From: Zeugodacus cucurbitae
Taxonomy: Eukaryota > Arthropoda > Insecta > Diptera > Tephritidae
Assembly (NCBI RefSeq): GCF_028554725.1
Contig: NC_071668.1
Location: 61,474,232 to 61,538,231, forward strand
Direction: 5' to 3'
DNA: 64,000 nt
Shown here: positions 25,205 through 35,814 of the stretch, piece by piece
Layout: every line of letters starts with the position of its first letter
Position numbering within the stretch: the stretch's first letter is position 1
The notes under the pieces: generated by a model
Seen by the model: the letters and a program-made list of their open reading frames with translations, nothing else
Told to the model about the DNA's origin: nothing
The model's database searches: none
Program-made: the position numbers and the translations under genes

Positions 25205-27849
25205 ATATAAATCAGAATGGAGGATGGGATCATGTGTAGAAGTTCACGCAAGTGAGGAAAGTTTTTGATTGTCATTCACTTGGGAGTGGCCAGAAACGAT
25301 TCTTCTCCACAAGTTCAAGCAGCTCACGACTTCCGGTTTTAGACCAAGTATCCTCTGGGTAGCCAACAGACATCCGTTTGAAGGCGAGCTAAAGTGGGAA
25401 GGCGAAGCCCGCTTATGCGCTTGTGCGTAGGGCTTGCGACCCACTACAAACGAAGTACCAATGAAAAATCTACGAAAGCCTCGGATGAGACACCCCCCTT
25501 TTGATGACGACCCCTGCAAACGTTTTAAGGATTATGGTATAAGGGCATGCACCTGGAATGTCCGGACCCTTAATTGGGAAGGTGCCTCTGCCCAGCTGGT
25601 TGATGTCCTCATACGACTCAGGGCTGACATCACCGCCATCCAAGAAGTGCGATGGACGGGACAAGGACTGAAGAAGGTGGGTCCTTGTGACAACTACTAC
25701 AGCGGCCATATAAAGGAGCGCAAATTTGGTGTTGGATTTGTGATGGGAGAGAGACTACGTCGCAGAGTCCTGGCATTCACCCCGGTGGATGAACGTCTTG
25801 CCACAATCCGCATCAAAGCGAGGTTCTTCAACATATCGCTGATTTGCGCCCACGCCCCAACGGAAGAGAAGGACGATGTGACCAAAGATGCTTTCTATGA
25901 GCGCCTAGAACGCACCTATGAGCGCTGCCCCCGCCACGATGTAAAAGTCGTGCTTGGCGATTTTAACGTCAGGGTGGGTAAAGAAGGTGTCTTTGGCACA
26001 ACAGTCAGAAAATTCAGCCTCCATGACGAAACATCGCCAAACGGCCTGAGGCTGATCGACTTCGCTGGGGCCCGAAATATGGTCGTCTGTAGTACCAGAT
26101 TCCAGCATAAGAAAATACATCAAGCTACTTGGCTGTCTCCTGATCGAAACACGCGGAACCAAATCGATCACGTTGTGATAGACGGAAGACATGTCTCCTG
26201 TGTTTTAGACGTGCGTACGCTCCGAGGACCAAATATAGACTCGGACCATTATCTGGTCGCAGCGAAGATACGCACCCGCCTCTGTGCAGCAAAGAATGCC
26301 CGTCAACAAACACAAGGAAGGTTCGACGTCGAAAAGCTGCAATCACAACCGACAGCCGAACGATTTTCTACTCGACTTGCACTCCTGCTCTCTGAGAGCA
26401 CTCATCAGCATCTCGGTATAAGGGAACTGTGGAACGGCATCTCAAACTCACTGCGTACCGCTGCAGCCGAAACAATTGGTTTTCGGCAACGACAAAAAAC
26501 AAGCTGGTACGATGAGGAGTGCCGTCTCGCAGCGGAGAGAAAACAGACTGCCTACCTCGCAACGTTGCAAACGACCACAACACGTGCGGGATGGGATAGA
26601 TACCGAGAGCTGAAGAGGGAAGCGAGACGCATCTGCAGACAAAAAAAGAAAGAGGCCGAATTGCGTGAGTACGAAGAGCTTGAGAAGCTGGCAGACAGAG
26701 GGAATGCTCGAAAATTTTATGAAAAAATGAAGCGACTTAACGAAGGTTTCAAGACCGGAGCATCCTCATGTAGAGACCAAGGTGGTAATCTGGTAACCGA
26801 TGTCCAGGGCATACTGGGATTATGGAGGGAACACTTCTCCGACCTGCTGAATGGCAGTGAGAGTACAACACCAGGAGATGGCGAACCCGATCCCCCAATC
26901 GATGACGATGGAACAGATGTTCCATTACCATGACCATGAAGAAATTCGAATAGCAATTACCCGCTTGAGGAACAACAAAGCAGCGGGGGCCGATAGATTA
27001 CCGGCAGAACTATTCAAATACGGCGGCGAAGAACTGATAAGGTGCATGCATCAGCTTCTTTGCAGAATATGGTCGGAAGAAAGCATGCCTGACGATTGGA
27101 ATCTCAGTGTGCTCTGCCCAATCCATAAAAAGGGAGATCCCACAATCTGCGCCAATTACCGTGGGATCAGCCTCCTAAATATCGCATACAAGGTTCTATC
27201 GAGCGTACTGTGTGAAAGACTAAAGCCCACCGTCAACGAACTGATTAGACCTTATCAGTGTGGCTTTAGACCTGGAAAATCGACAACTGACCAGATATTC
27301 ACCATGCGCCAAATCTTGGAGAAGACCCGTGAAAAGAGGATCGACACACACCACCTTTTTGTCGATTTTAAAGCTGCTTTCGACAGCACGAAAAGGAGTT
27401 GCCTTTACGCCGCGATGTCTGAATTTGGTATCCCCGCAAAACTAATACGGCTGTGTAAATTGACGTTGAGCAACACCAAAAGCTCCGTCATGATTGGGAA
27501 GGACCTCTCCGAGCCGTTCGATACCAAACGAGGTTTCAGACAAGGGGACTCACTATCGTGCGACTTCTTTAACCTGATGCTGGAAAAAATTATAAGAGCT
27601 GCAGAGCTAAACCGAGAAGGTACAATCTTCTACAAGAGTGTACAGCTCCTGGCGTACGCCGATGATATTGATATCATCGGAAGCAACAACCGCGCCGTTT
27701 GTTCTGCTTTTTCCCGCATGGATAAGGAGGCGAGGCGAATGGGTCTGGAGGTGAATGAGGACAAGACGAAATATCTCCTGTCATCAAACAAACAGTCGGC
27801 GCATTCGCGTCTTGGCTCCCACGTCACTGTTGACAGTCATAACTTCGAT
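25205..27849 (+). mobile_element. RTE-type non-LTR retrotransposon, lacking its 3' end
   Basis: A GC-richer island with a 5' leader (about 25,205-25,460), an EEP endonuclease ORF and a reverse transcriptase in the next frame. Homology to the other copies stops after GSHVTVDSHNF at about 27,845, after which host block D5 resumes. The missing part, about 56 codons plus the C-terminal tail, is represented at 46.1-46.8 kb, and the tail alone in inverted orientation at 24.2-24.7 kb. Good conservation of the catalytic motifs and a single frame break suggest a fairly recent insertion. Confidence 0.9.
25461..26933 (+). CDS. EEP (APE-like) endonuclease ORF of RTE-type LINE
   Basis: From the ATG at 25,461 the frame gives 490 residues; the upstream in-frame stop at 25,428 rules out a longer start. 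The N-terminal two-thirds is an endonuclease/exonuclease/phosphatase domain that would nick target DNA to prime reverse transcription. Catalytic signatures are all visible: TWNVRT (about residues 31-36), IQEVRW with the metal-binding Glu at 62, HAP at 131-133, GDFN with Asp 167 and Asn 169, QIDH near 234-237 and SDH at 261-263. The C-terminal third is a basic, Lys/Arg-rich linker leading to the RT domain. The frame ends at TGA 26,931, exactly where the RT frame takes over one register away. Such proteins are often auto-annotated as craniofacial development protein 2-like; it is a transposon gene. Confidence 0.92.
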   Translation: MKNLRKPRMRHPPFDDDPCKRFKDYGIRACTWNVRTLNWEGASAQLVDVLIRLRADITAIQEVRWTGQGLKKVGPCDNYYSGHIKERKFGVGFVMGERLRRRVLAFTPVDERLATIRIKARFFNISLICAHAPTEEKDDVTKDAFYERLERTYERCPRHDVKVVLGDFNVRVGKEGVFGTTVRKFSLHDETSPNGLRLIDFAGARNMVVCSTRFQHKKIHQATWLSPDRNTRNQIDHVVIDGRHVSCVLDVRTLRGPNIDSDHYLVAAKIRTRLCAAKNARQQTQGRFDVEKLQSQPTAERFSTRLALLLSESTHQHLGIRELWNGISNSLRTAAAETIGFRQRQKTSWYDEECRLAAERKQTAYLATLQTTTTRAGWDRYRELKREARRICRQKKKEAELREYEELEKLADRGNARKFYEKMKRLNEGFKTGASSCRDQGGNLVTDVQGILGLWREHFSDLLNGSESTTPGDGEPDPPIDDDGTDVPLP

Positions 27850-27969
27850 ATATATCCTTATCTTTACAAATATACACATCCTCAATCAATACAGTATCCT
27901 GCAGTAACAATAGTAATAAACATCAATATGGCAAATGACAAGTGCGAGGCAATATTGCTTTGCTTTTAA
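26932..27969 (+). pseudogene. Reverse transcriptase domain of RTE-type LINE, frameshifted and 3'-truncated
   Basis: Continues the endonuclease ORF after a one-register shift near 26,931 (the open frame itself extends back to 26,851). RT motifs are intact: PIHKKGDP, NYRGISLLN, FRPGKSTTDQIF, VDFKAAFD (27,361), FRQGDSLS and the catalytic YADD (27,655-27,666). It would copy LINE RNA into DNA at the endonuclease nick. Residues after DSHNF (about 27,845 onward, to the stop at 27,967) are host DNA read through, so the thumb and C-terminal tail are missing. The frame break could be a mutation or, less likely, a programmed shift. Without the C-terminal region, function is doubtful. Confidence 0.88.
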
Positions 27970-28025
27970 CAATTCTGTGCGATTGTTCATTCAATCTTAT
28001 TCTTCTCTGGCTTTAGATATCTGAG
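27849..28025 (+). repeat. Duplicated non-coding block D5, copy 2
   Basis: Direct match to 11,820-11,995, beginning at the right edge of the LINE insertion, which supports that edge as the true junction between transposon and host DNA. Shared core: AATAAACAT, then GCAATATTG and GCTTTTAACAATT. Confidence 0.7.
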
Positions 28026-29589
28026 GTAGATTACTTTAAGTGCACTTTCTTCCTTTTACTATATGCGTATGTAACAAATGCCGGAAAATAAGACTGCTAT
28101 TTTATCTCAGCCGATCAAGGTAAATAATTCTGCATTATTTGATTATTTTGCCGACCAGCCAAGCAGGTTAGTTAGTAAAAACAATATACAAATATAACTC
28201 AATATTAAGAAGTTCTTAGCCAGCTAAAGTATAAGAAGAGCTTTAATTGAGGCCATTCTGGAGGAGAATATTCGCATAATTGCGTTTAAAGAATCATTAC
28301 AATTTGACTCAGACTTATAGATTTATGAAACCTCTCTCTTCTTCCAAATCAGAATTCGCCATTAAACTCTCAACTGGGCGCTATTTCAGCGCAGGACTAT
28401 ATCTTATTCTACTGTATAAAAAAATTTATTTATTTTTATTATTCAAAAATTTATGTTTTAATTTTACTAATTTCCAGAAGTTATTATTTATTCTGATATG
28501 TATGATGTGACATGATGTCATCTGATGCTTTGATATGAGATGTGTATATCGACTTGAAGTGATGTCATAAGATATGAACTATGTAATTAAATGTGATGTT
28601 ATATGTATAATAGTAGTAAGGACCTTATTAAATGAAATGTCAAAGATAACAATAATAGCGTTAATTTAACAACAAGGGTAATGGAAATAGTTTTTATGGA
28701 AACATATTATTACAACCGTTATTGGAAGTTCGAAGAAAATTGTAAATGTTCAGAACATCATCAACGAAGAAGAGAGTAAACCCTGAAATAACCAGAAAAA
28801 GTATACTTTGTTTTACCTCTCGCTTTGGTTTAGATATAGCATTGATTTATAGATATACTATGCTTACTTATACACATGGCTATGCCTGAATTGAGGCCAC
28901 AGAAGCATCACAAAAACGCAAATTGAGCAGTAGCAGAATCTTATTTCCTTTTGTTTTTGTTATTGAAGATGTTGCTGTTTCTGCTCACTAGACGCTAAGA
29001 AATTTCAACTTTTATTATTTCATTTTAAATGTTTTTGCTGCAACACTCCTTGAGTTTTTTGCAGCCATACATACATGCGTTACAATTGTACATAGCTGTT
29101 CGAATTTCTATTCTGGCAAAAGAATGCTAATGCTAAAAGCAGTTGCTTTTTTTTAATGTATGTGCATATTACACACTTATAGATTCAGGTATTAAATTCT
29201 GCACTTTTTTTGCAGCTTAAGTGTACCGTTCTTGCAATTAAAGTCGAAGGTATGCCAAGAATATTCGGGAAAAAATAAATAAAGGTTTTAACTTTTCATG
29301 GTTAAAATAAAAATGTGATTATCTGTAACATGTTTTATTATAGGATCTAAATTTTATATTTCTCCCAAATTTTATTTTATTATCTGTTCAAATCATATGT
29401 AAACTGGTTAAATCTTTTTAACAAACTGTCCCTTGGTGCAACTTAAAATATACACTGAAAATATACAGCTGGGAGCAAAACAGGAATTTAATACTAGTAG
29501 TGGGTAAGACCCTGAACGCTTTGTATTTATCACTTATCTAAAAACTAAAATTTGTTCTGCGAGACTCGGTCCCAAAAGTAAGGCAACCT
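28026..29589. other. Non-coding stretch, no gene recognised
   Basis: Contains a cryptically repetitive patch of TGATGT-type words at 28,490-28,610 (listed separately). Otherwise AT-rich with short unremarkable frames. Confidence 0.4.
28490..28610. repeat. Cryptic simple repeat of TGATGTGAYATGATG-like words
   Basis: Overlapping variants of GATGTGA, GATATGA and GATGTCAT fill about 120 bases. The complementary words (CATCACATCA, CATATGACATCACATC) fill 52,850-53,000. This is either independent slippage or an inverted duplicate; the degeneracy prevents a decision by eye. Confidence 0.4.
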
Positions 29590-29894
29590 TTGCATGGGAG
29601 GTGGGCGTGGTTATTATCCGATTTTTTTCAGTTTTGGACTGTATAAAGCAACCCTCTCATGGTCCCAAGGAACATGTGTTCCAAGATTCATTAAGATATC
29701 TCAATTTTTACTCAAGTTACAGCTTGCACGGACGGACGAACAGACGGACATCCGGATTTCAACTCCACTCGTCATCCTGATCAGTTATATATATATAACC
29801 CCATATCTAACTCTTTTATTTCTTGGTGACATAAACAACCGTTATGTGAACAAAACTATAATACTCTGTGCAACAGATTGCGAGAGTATAAAAA
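29590..29894 (+). repeat. Dispersed repeat family R, copy d (3' portion with internal deletion)
   Basis: Runs from GGGAGGTGGGCGTGGTT to the terminal TTGCGAGAGTATAAAA. Relative to copy c it jumps from TTTTGGACTGTAT directly to the AAGCAAC...CCAAG region, skipping about 250 bp. The ACGGACGGACGAACAGACGG patch and ACAACCGTTATGTGAACAAA are conserved. The 148-codon frame across it (29,594-30,040) is incidental. Confidence 0.75.
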
Positions 29895-32800
29895 TGTGCT
29901 TAGTGCCTGAAAATTTATATTTTCGTTTTGGAGTGACCAAAGGCACATACAACTATTGTATGTGGTTCTATAGATATGCAATTGAGTACTTAAAATACAC
30001 TATGGCCAAAGAGAAAAATTATATGTCAGGCTTTTTGTGAAAAACGCAAATATTGTTATTAATGCAAAAATTTACTGACCGAAGCAATCGTTAACACTTA
30101 CATTACTCAAATTAACCAACTTTTTCGTAAAGAGTACCGTAGACATTGATACCATTTTCATGGCACTAGAAGCTTCAACCAAAAAAAGTGTGTATGCATC
30201 AGCAGTCATCCACTATCACCACACATAAGTATTAACCCGCTGACATACAATAAAGCTACTCATTCCACTTCTATGCTAAGATTTTATTAAAAAAAAAAAA
30301 CTGTGATAAAAATCAGTTAAACATTGTCAGTGGACACATACAACTTGAGGTTGACTTCTTATGAAGTCAGCACTACCAATGAATTACGTGGCAAGTCTTT
30401 CGTTGTTACAAATTCCATACACCACTTTACAAAACACACGCAGCGCACTTAATTTACCCTCAAACTACTATGTAAGCTGTGTTGACAGGAATATACGTGT
30501 ATTAACGGCGGCACTATTCGTTTAACGTTAAACTTGACTATATAAATGTTATCAAACGATTTACATTTCCTGAATTGTTTTCCCAACTATGCCACAGCGG
30601 AAGTGTCGAGCGTTTCACATTTAAAAGTGAGATAACACAGATTACTTTGCTTGTATTGGCGGTGGTGTATTTAGAACTGTTAAGTGGTATATATTGTTTG
30701 AGCGATGTGTAATTATGGTGACAAGTTCCCAGTCGGTAAATGTTAGTCTTGTATATATTTACTGTTTTTACTTTATTGGTGTGTATTTTTAAATTGACTT
30801 ACGAGGTGTGTTCTAAGAGTAACGCTCTCTTTGAGTACCCTCAGACATTAGCAATAAAATAACCCACTAGAAGTTAACGAATTTACAATGCGAGTAGCAG
30901 CAAATAGGTTGCAGATAAAAAATAATGCAGCACTTGTATTCACTGCGTGGTAGGAGCACGACTGCGCTATTAACTAATAGAGCCAAGTGTTGATATCGTA
31001 GACTGACTATCAAATGAACTTAACTCTTCAGTGACAGTTGATGCAAGCGATAGATTTAAACAAATTATACACTACTAAGTGCAGCATGTTAGAACGCCCA
31101 AAAGCAGGTAAGTAGAAATGCAGATTTTATAACGATAAAAAGTTCAAATGAAAATAGGTTACAATTGCAAATTGCTTTCGAAATGCCTTCAAGATAAAAT
31201 TAGTATTGCAGTGTGTGCATTTGTATACGTCGGTAAATAGGATCGCTGAAGTGTGAATTTATTGGTAGGCATTTCGACTGGACAAACGAGCAGACGAACG
31301 CAGCGTGACGTTAATTTATGTGTGTAATTTTATCGCACACAACTTACGAAGAATAATAAGTAAGTTGGCACTGCGCTTAGAAGGGTTTAATAGAGGTGTG
31401 AGTTTGAATTTGAGCTTTTGAATAGCTAATATTATACCATTATTTGATGGTACACAAGTGGATAAGAAGCTGACTTCTTCAATGCGATAATTTCAGCTTT
31501 GCGAATTTGCGCCAAATTAATGTGCATCAGCCAGTTGAACCAATAGTCACAACAAAAACGCATTAGGTCCCAACTTAATATTAGAGGGAGTTTAAATTGA
31601 TGTCCAATCAGCTGCCAACACAGGCATACAGATGAGTAACATGATTAATAATAATAAACATAAAATAACGTTTTTTAAATATCTTCTGGGATGACTGTAC
31701 TTATGTCGCTTTTTCATAAGTCGTTAAAACTCAAGTATATAAAATATGACCATCTGATAAATTAGTTCACCTTATAGCAAGGAATATAAACATATTCATA
31801 AAAGTTTGCAGATAATTACCTGGCAACAACGAAATATAAGTAAGGTAAAGCGAAAGCTCTAAATGTAAAAAAAAATTCTGAAAAAATAGTAGTCAAGTTA
31901 CCTTAGATGGCTACCGTAAGCTTTAGAAAAATGAAACCAACGACTTACACACAAAGGTTGTTCTGAGAATGTGCTGATTATTTATCAGCCACATCCATCA
32001 ACAAAGCAGTTCAAATTACGAATTCCACGAATAGTCAAGCTAATAAACTGACAACAGTTGCTAAAACCATCAATATTTTATTTCAAGGTAAATAATAGTG
32101 TACAACAAATTAATTGGTCACGTTATACGCCTGAAAGCATAAGACGAAAAAGAGAAAACAACATTGCAGCAATTCAAAGAATGGAAAAAGAGAGCTTTCT
32201 GCACTATCACACAAAGTAAACAAGTTTTTAAATTGAAATACCAATGGTATGAGTGCAAGTAAAAAGTATGCCTTTGCATACACATAAAAGTATATAATAT
32301 ACACACCGAAGCTACATGTGGAATATTACTTTTGGCGATAAAAAATCACGAAATTTCAAGTTAATTTAAAAAAATCAGAATTTTTTCGTTCCACACGTAA
32401 AGTCAAAAAAAGTGAACAAGTCGACTTGGCAATTTTTCATACATGAATGAAAAACTCTGACCATATTTTCGGCAATTAAAGCATAGTAGTGTAAAAAGTG
32501 AATAATTTCCTCATCGGATCACAACACAAACAATTTATTTCAACTGCAGGCAAAATAGCAATACACGTTTTTGTGTAAGAAAAAGCGAGAGAAACTGTTA
32601 AAAAAGCTAATTTTCAAAGACAGGGCATATATATATGTAGGCAAAGAGTTTAAATCTTTAGTACTTCTTCGATATCTTTACATACATACATATATTTTAT
32701 TAGAAATAATCACAAATAATTAAATATACACGGTCTTAGATACCTTGCTGTATCATTACTCCAAAGACTAAAAAATATTGTTTGATAAACTAATTTTATT

Positions 32801-33825
32801 CTGAACATTACGGAGGTGAAAAATCACATTATTGATCACACTAAATTTGAATCAATCAAATTAAAATGATTAATTTAACTTTAGTTTCTGTTGTTGACTG
32901 ACTGATTGGACGAAAAATATAGAAAGAAAACTTCAAATAACATTTTATCGCTAATAGATTTCTATATATGAACTCAATGAAAAAGTAACGAAATTATTTC
33001 TTTCAAACTTACAACCACATGTGGTAGACTGTCTCAGCTTGACAAGTAGTAAGTAAATTTTCTATATGTATACATATACCTTTCATTGTATATACTCATA
33101 CATTTGCTACACGGGATTCATTATAAGTTTTGCTCCTAAGCTAAAAGCAAAATACGATTGGTGGAAACGAAGAAACAGGGTTGGCGTAAGCCTCAGAGCT
33201 GATATGCAATTTTGCAACTGTATTGTCGTGTTTGAGTGGATATGCTATAATTAAAATATTCTCATACACAAATATTCATATTAAATTGTTTCGGGCATTC
33301 GGGATTGTACAAAAGTTTTAATTCACTTTCTATATATAACATTACTTATATAGTAGACATAATAGAGGGAATCTTTTTCTTCTAATAGTGTGTATCTGTA
33401 CCAAAAATTATTAAAACCGGGTCATGACTTCCCTAGCTCCCATATGCCTAATTATATGTTTTTCAAAAATGCGTTGGGCTTAATTCTTGGACACTTAGTA
33501 GTTTGGTAGAGTCCAGCTTTATTGGATAGGGCATATGAGTTAATCAATGTAGCAAAAATATTTTTCATGGGGGTATGCAATTTTTAGATTATTAGGCCTG
33601 TAAAAACATTTTCTTTAGGGACAATAATTTATTTTCAAGCCAATGTAATTAAAAAAAATATATATTTTTTTATTCTCTCTTTTTTAGAACAATTACGTTC
33701 TATCAATTACGTATCCATCAACCAAGGCCCAAAATTACTGCTGTCACTACCAAAAAAAATCAAAAAAGAAGAATGAATGTGCATAAAAAATTTATAATTT
33801 CATAGCAAACAATACTAAAGTGAAG
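29895..33825. other. Long non-coding stretch, no gene recognised
   Basis: Nearly 4 kb with no coding frame above about 65 codons that resembles a protein. A patch around 33,400-33,600 (AGCTCCCATATGCCTAATTA and following) resembles the style of fly dispersed repeats but has no second copy here. Confidence 0.4.
33400..33600. repeat. Possible dispersed repeat fragment
   Basis: The words GGGTCATGACTTCCCTAGC and CTCCCATATGCCTAAT are of the kind I associate with abundant AT-rich repeats in fruit-fly genomes, but there is no second copy in the window, so this is only a suggestion. Confidence 0.25.
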
Positions 33826-34362
33826 TATTAACCGTCAATATCGGTCCAAATTTGTATAATTATGGGTTGTAAATGGAAATCAATAATCACTTCGTTTGTC
33901 AACTGGCAGTAAGTCAAAGCAATGCACGCAGGCAAACAGTCTACATTCAACTGCACGGAAATTTCGTTAATACGCTTTGTGGAAGTTATAAAATCAAGCG
34001 TCACAGAACAAAACCGGAAAAAGCAAAACAACAAAAAGATATTTTTTATTATAAAAGTGTAGCATATCGATGGTTTGGCTTTCAGCAGAAAGCGCTCATA
34101 AAAGCACAGAATGACAAACGTTATAAAAAAGGGAAATTACTATAGCTTAGAAACAAATGGTGATTTGCAAAATGAGTTGGTAGTACCACAATTACTAGCC
34201 AAGCAGCTACAGTTACAACCAACACAAAGAAAGTAATGGCAGCGGAAACTCGTTGACAGCACCAATTGGTACGAAGTACCTGCTACAAATGACGCATAAC
34301 GCAGCAGTCAAATGTCAAATCATCAACTTGAATCCTTTCAATTCAAGCCGCTGCACTTCTGG
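33826..34362 (+). repeat. Duplicated non-coding block D1, copy 2 of 3
   Basis: The most diverged of the three D1 copies, with an insertion of about 100 bp in its middle relative to the other two. Anchors: TTGTATAATTATGGGTTGTAAATGG (the TTGTAAATGG half is common to copies 1 and 2), ATTTCGTTAATACGCTTT (shared with the 48 kb copy), ACAACCAACACAAAGAAAGTAATGGC (aligned to the AACAACCAGCATAACAGCAGTAATGGC stretch), CAGTCAAATGTCAAATCATC and TTTCAATTCAA. Confidence 0.75.
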
Positions 34363-35237
34363 TTTCTTCTCAATCATAAGGATTTCATAAGGATTTATAT
34401 TTAGTCTTTTTATAAATCTGATTTATTATCCTTTATAATGTAGTGCCACACCGTTGTGACACGTGACTTTTTGTGCGGCATAACACACATTTCCGTTGAA
34501 CAGCAATGAATATTTTACTGTAAGCTTAATATTTACATGCATGAAGAGTGAGAGTAAATAGGTTGGGGAAGTTTTAACTTGTAGCTTGTATATAATGATT
34601 TGCGATATACATGTATTACATACATATATTACATATATTTTGTACAACCAAACTCTAAAACAATTACAGCAAATAATCATCGAATTAATATTAGTAAATG
34701 CGAAATACACCCAAATTTTATATAATCGTGTACATATATTATATTTGCAAACAAGGTAATAAACACTTTCAATCAATTTTTGATTATGCTTAATAATATT
34801 GTCAATGAGCAATGCAAAGGGTCAACGCGGTAAAATTGTAAAAATTGGAATATTTATATTAATTTTAAATGACAATGTAGATTGCGCTAACCACAAATTT
34901 ACTAAAAAAGCTGCAACGCTGACTAATCCAAATGTAATAAAACAAATAATTGTCCAGTCACAAACATTTTGATTGTTTGACTGACTGGTCGTTTAGTCAT
35001 TTGCTGTTGCAATTTTAGTATCGGTCATTAGACGCTGCGAACATTTTAATTTTTAACCCTCGTGTAAACAAAAATCAACATTTACGATTATGGTTGTGTC
35101 AATTAAATTACCGTTATATTTTTCAATTACTCATGACATGTGCGTTGAGTTATATTTCACTGCATACAGTTCGGCTTTCGACACGATTAATGAACCACAG
35201 CATAGAAGAGCTGAATTGTAAAGAGCGAAATAAGTTT
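34363..35237. other. Non-coding spacer between blocks D1 and D2
   Basis: AT-rich; the minus-strand frame of 128 codons at 34,426-34,812 has no recognisable motif or codon bias. No transposon recognised. Confidence 0.4.
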
Positions 35238-35760
35238 ACAATGACTACGCCAAGAGCAGTATAATACAAATATAATTTCTCGGCCTGGCGACACTTTATG
35301 CCTTTTCGTTTCCTATCGAACGCCTTTGCAAACATAAAAGATAAACAATAAAAAGCATTTTAACTCTTGTGTTTGTAGTGTTTCATGGTGAATCTAGAGG
35401 CTGCCAAATTCGAAACCATAAACGCGTTCCTGCTCATATTATTTTGTTTAGCATATGTACTTTTTTGCCAACTCTTTCCAATTTCTAACAGTCACATACT
35501 ATCACGCCTTTCTTGATATTTTATTTGTTTAGATGAACTTTGAACGCTTTACCAGAATACAAGAAGAGTTAAGATTGTACGCTTTTTCAATTTTTTATGT
35601 GTAAGAACAAAGAAACTATTTCATTGGTGCTGTTAGATGTCAATGTCCTTATCTTTTGTATAATACTAACCTAAAACAATTTATATTTTATAATTGAAAA
35701 TTTGAAAGTTATTCTCAACAGGCGTCGAGACATAAACTATTACAAACAGATTAGGAATTT
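35238..35760 (+). repeat. Duplicated non-coding block D2, copy 2
   Basis: Direct match to 3,250-3,775. It lies between D1 (33.8-34.4) and D3 (35.8-37.5), so this 3.7 kb region collects blocks whose other copies are dispersed over the left half of the window. Confidence 0.7.
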
Positions 35761-35814
35761 AAAGAAGCTCTCAGTGGACTAAAATTGTCTAAATATATAA
35801 AAAAAAAAAACACA

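Noticed and set aside
25470..26956. Several minus-strand frames of 62-95 codons opposite the LINE
   Set aside because: Shadows of the endonuclease/RT coding strand.
29594..30040. 148-codon frame
   Set aside because: It runs through the family R repeat and into flanking DNA; the other repeat copies do not keep the frame open.
34426..34812. 128-codon minus-strand frame
   Set aside because: No motif, Ile/Tyr/Cys-rich as expected from AT-rich DNA, not conserved in the duplicated neighbours.
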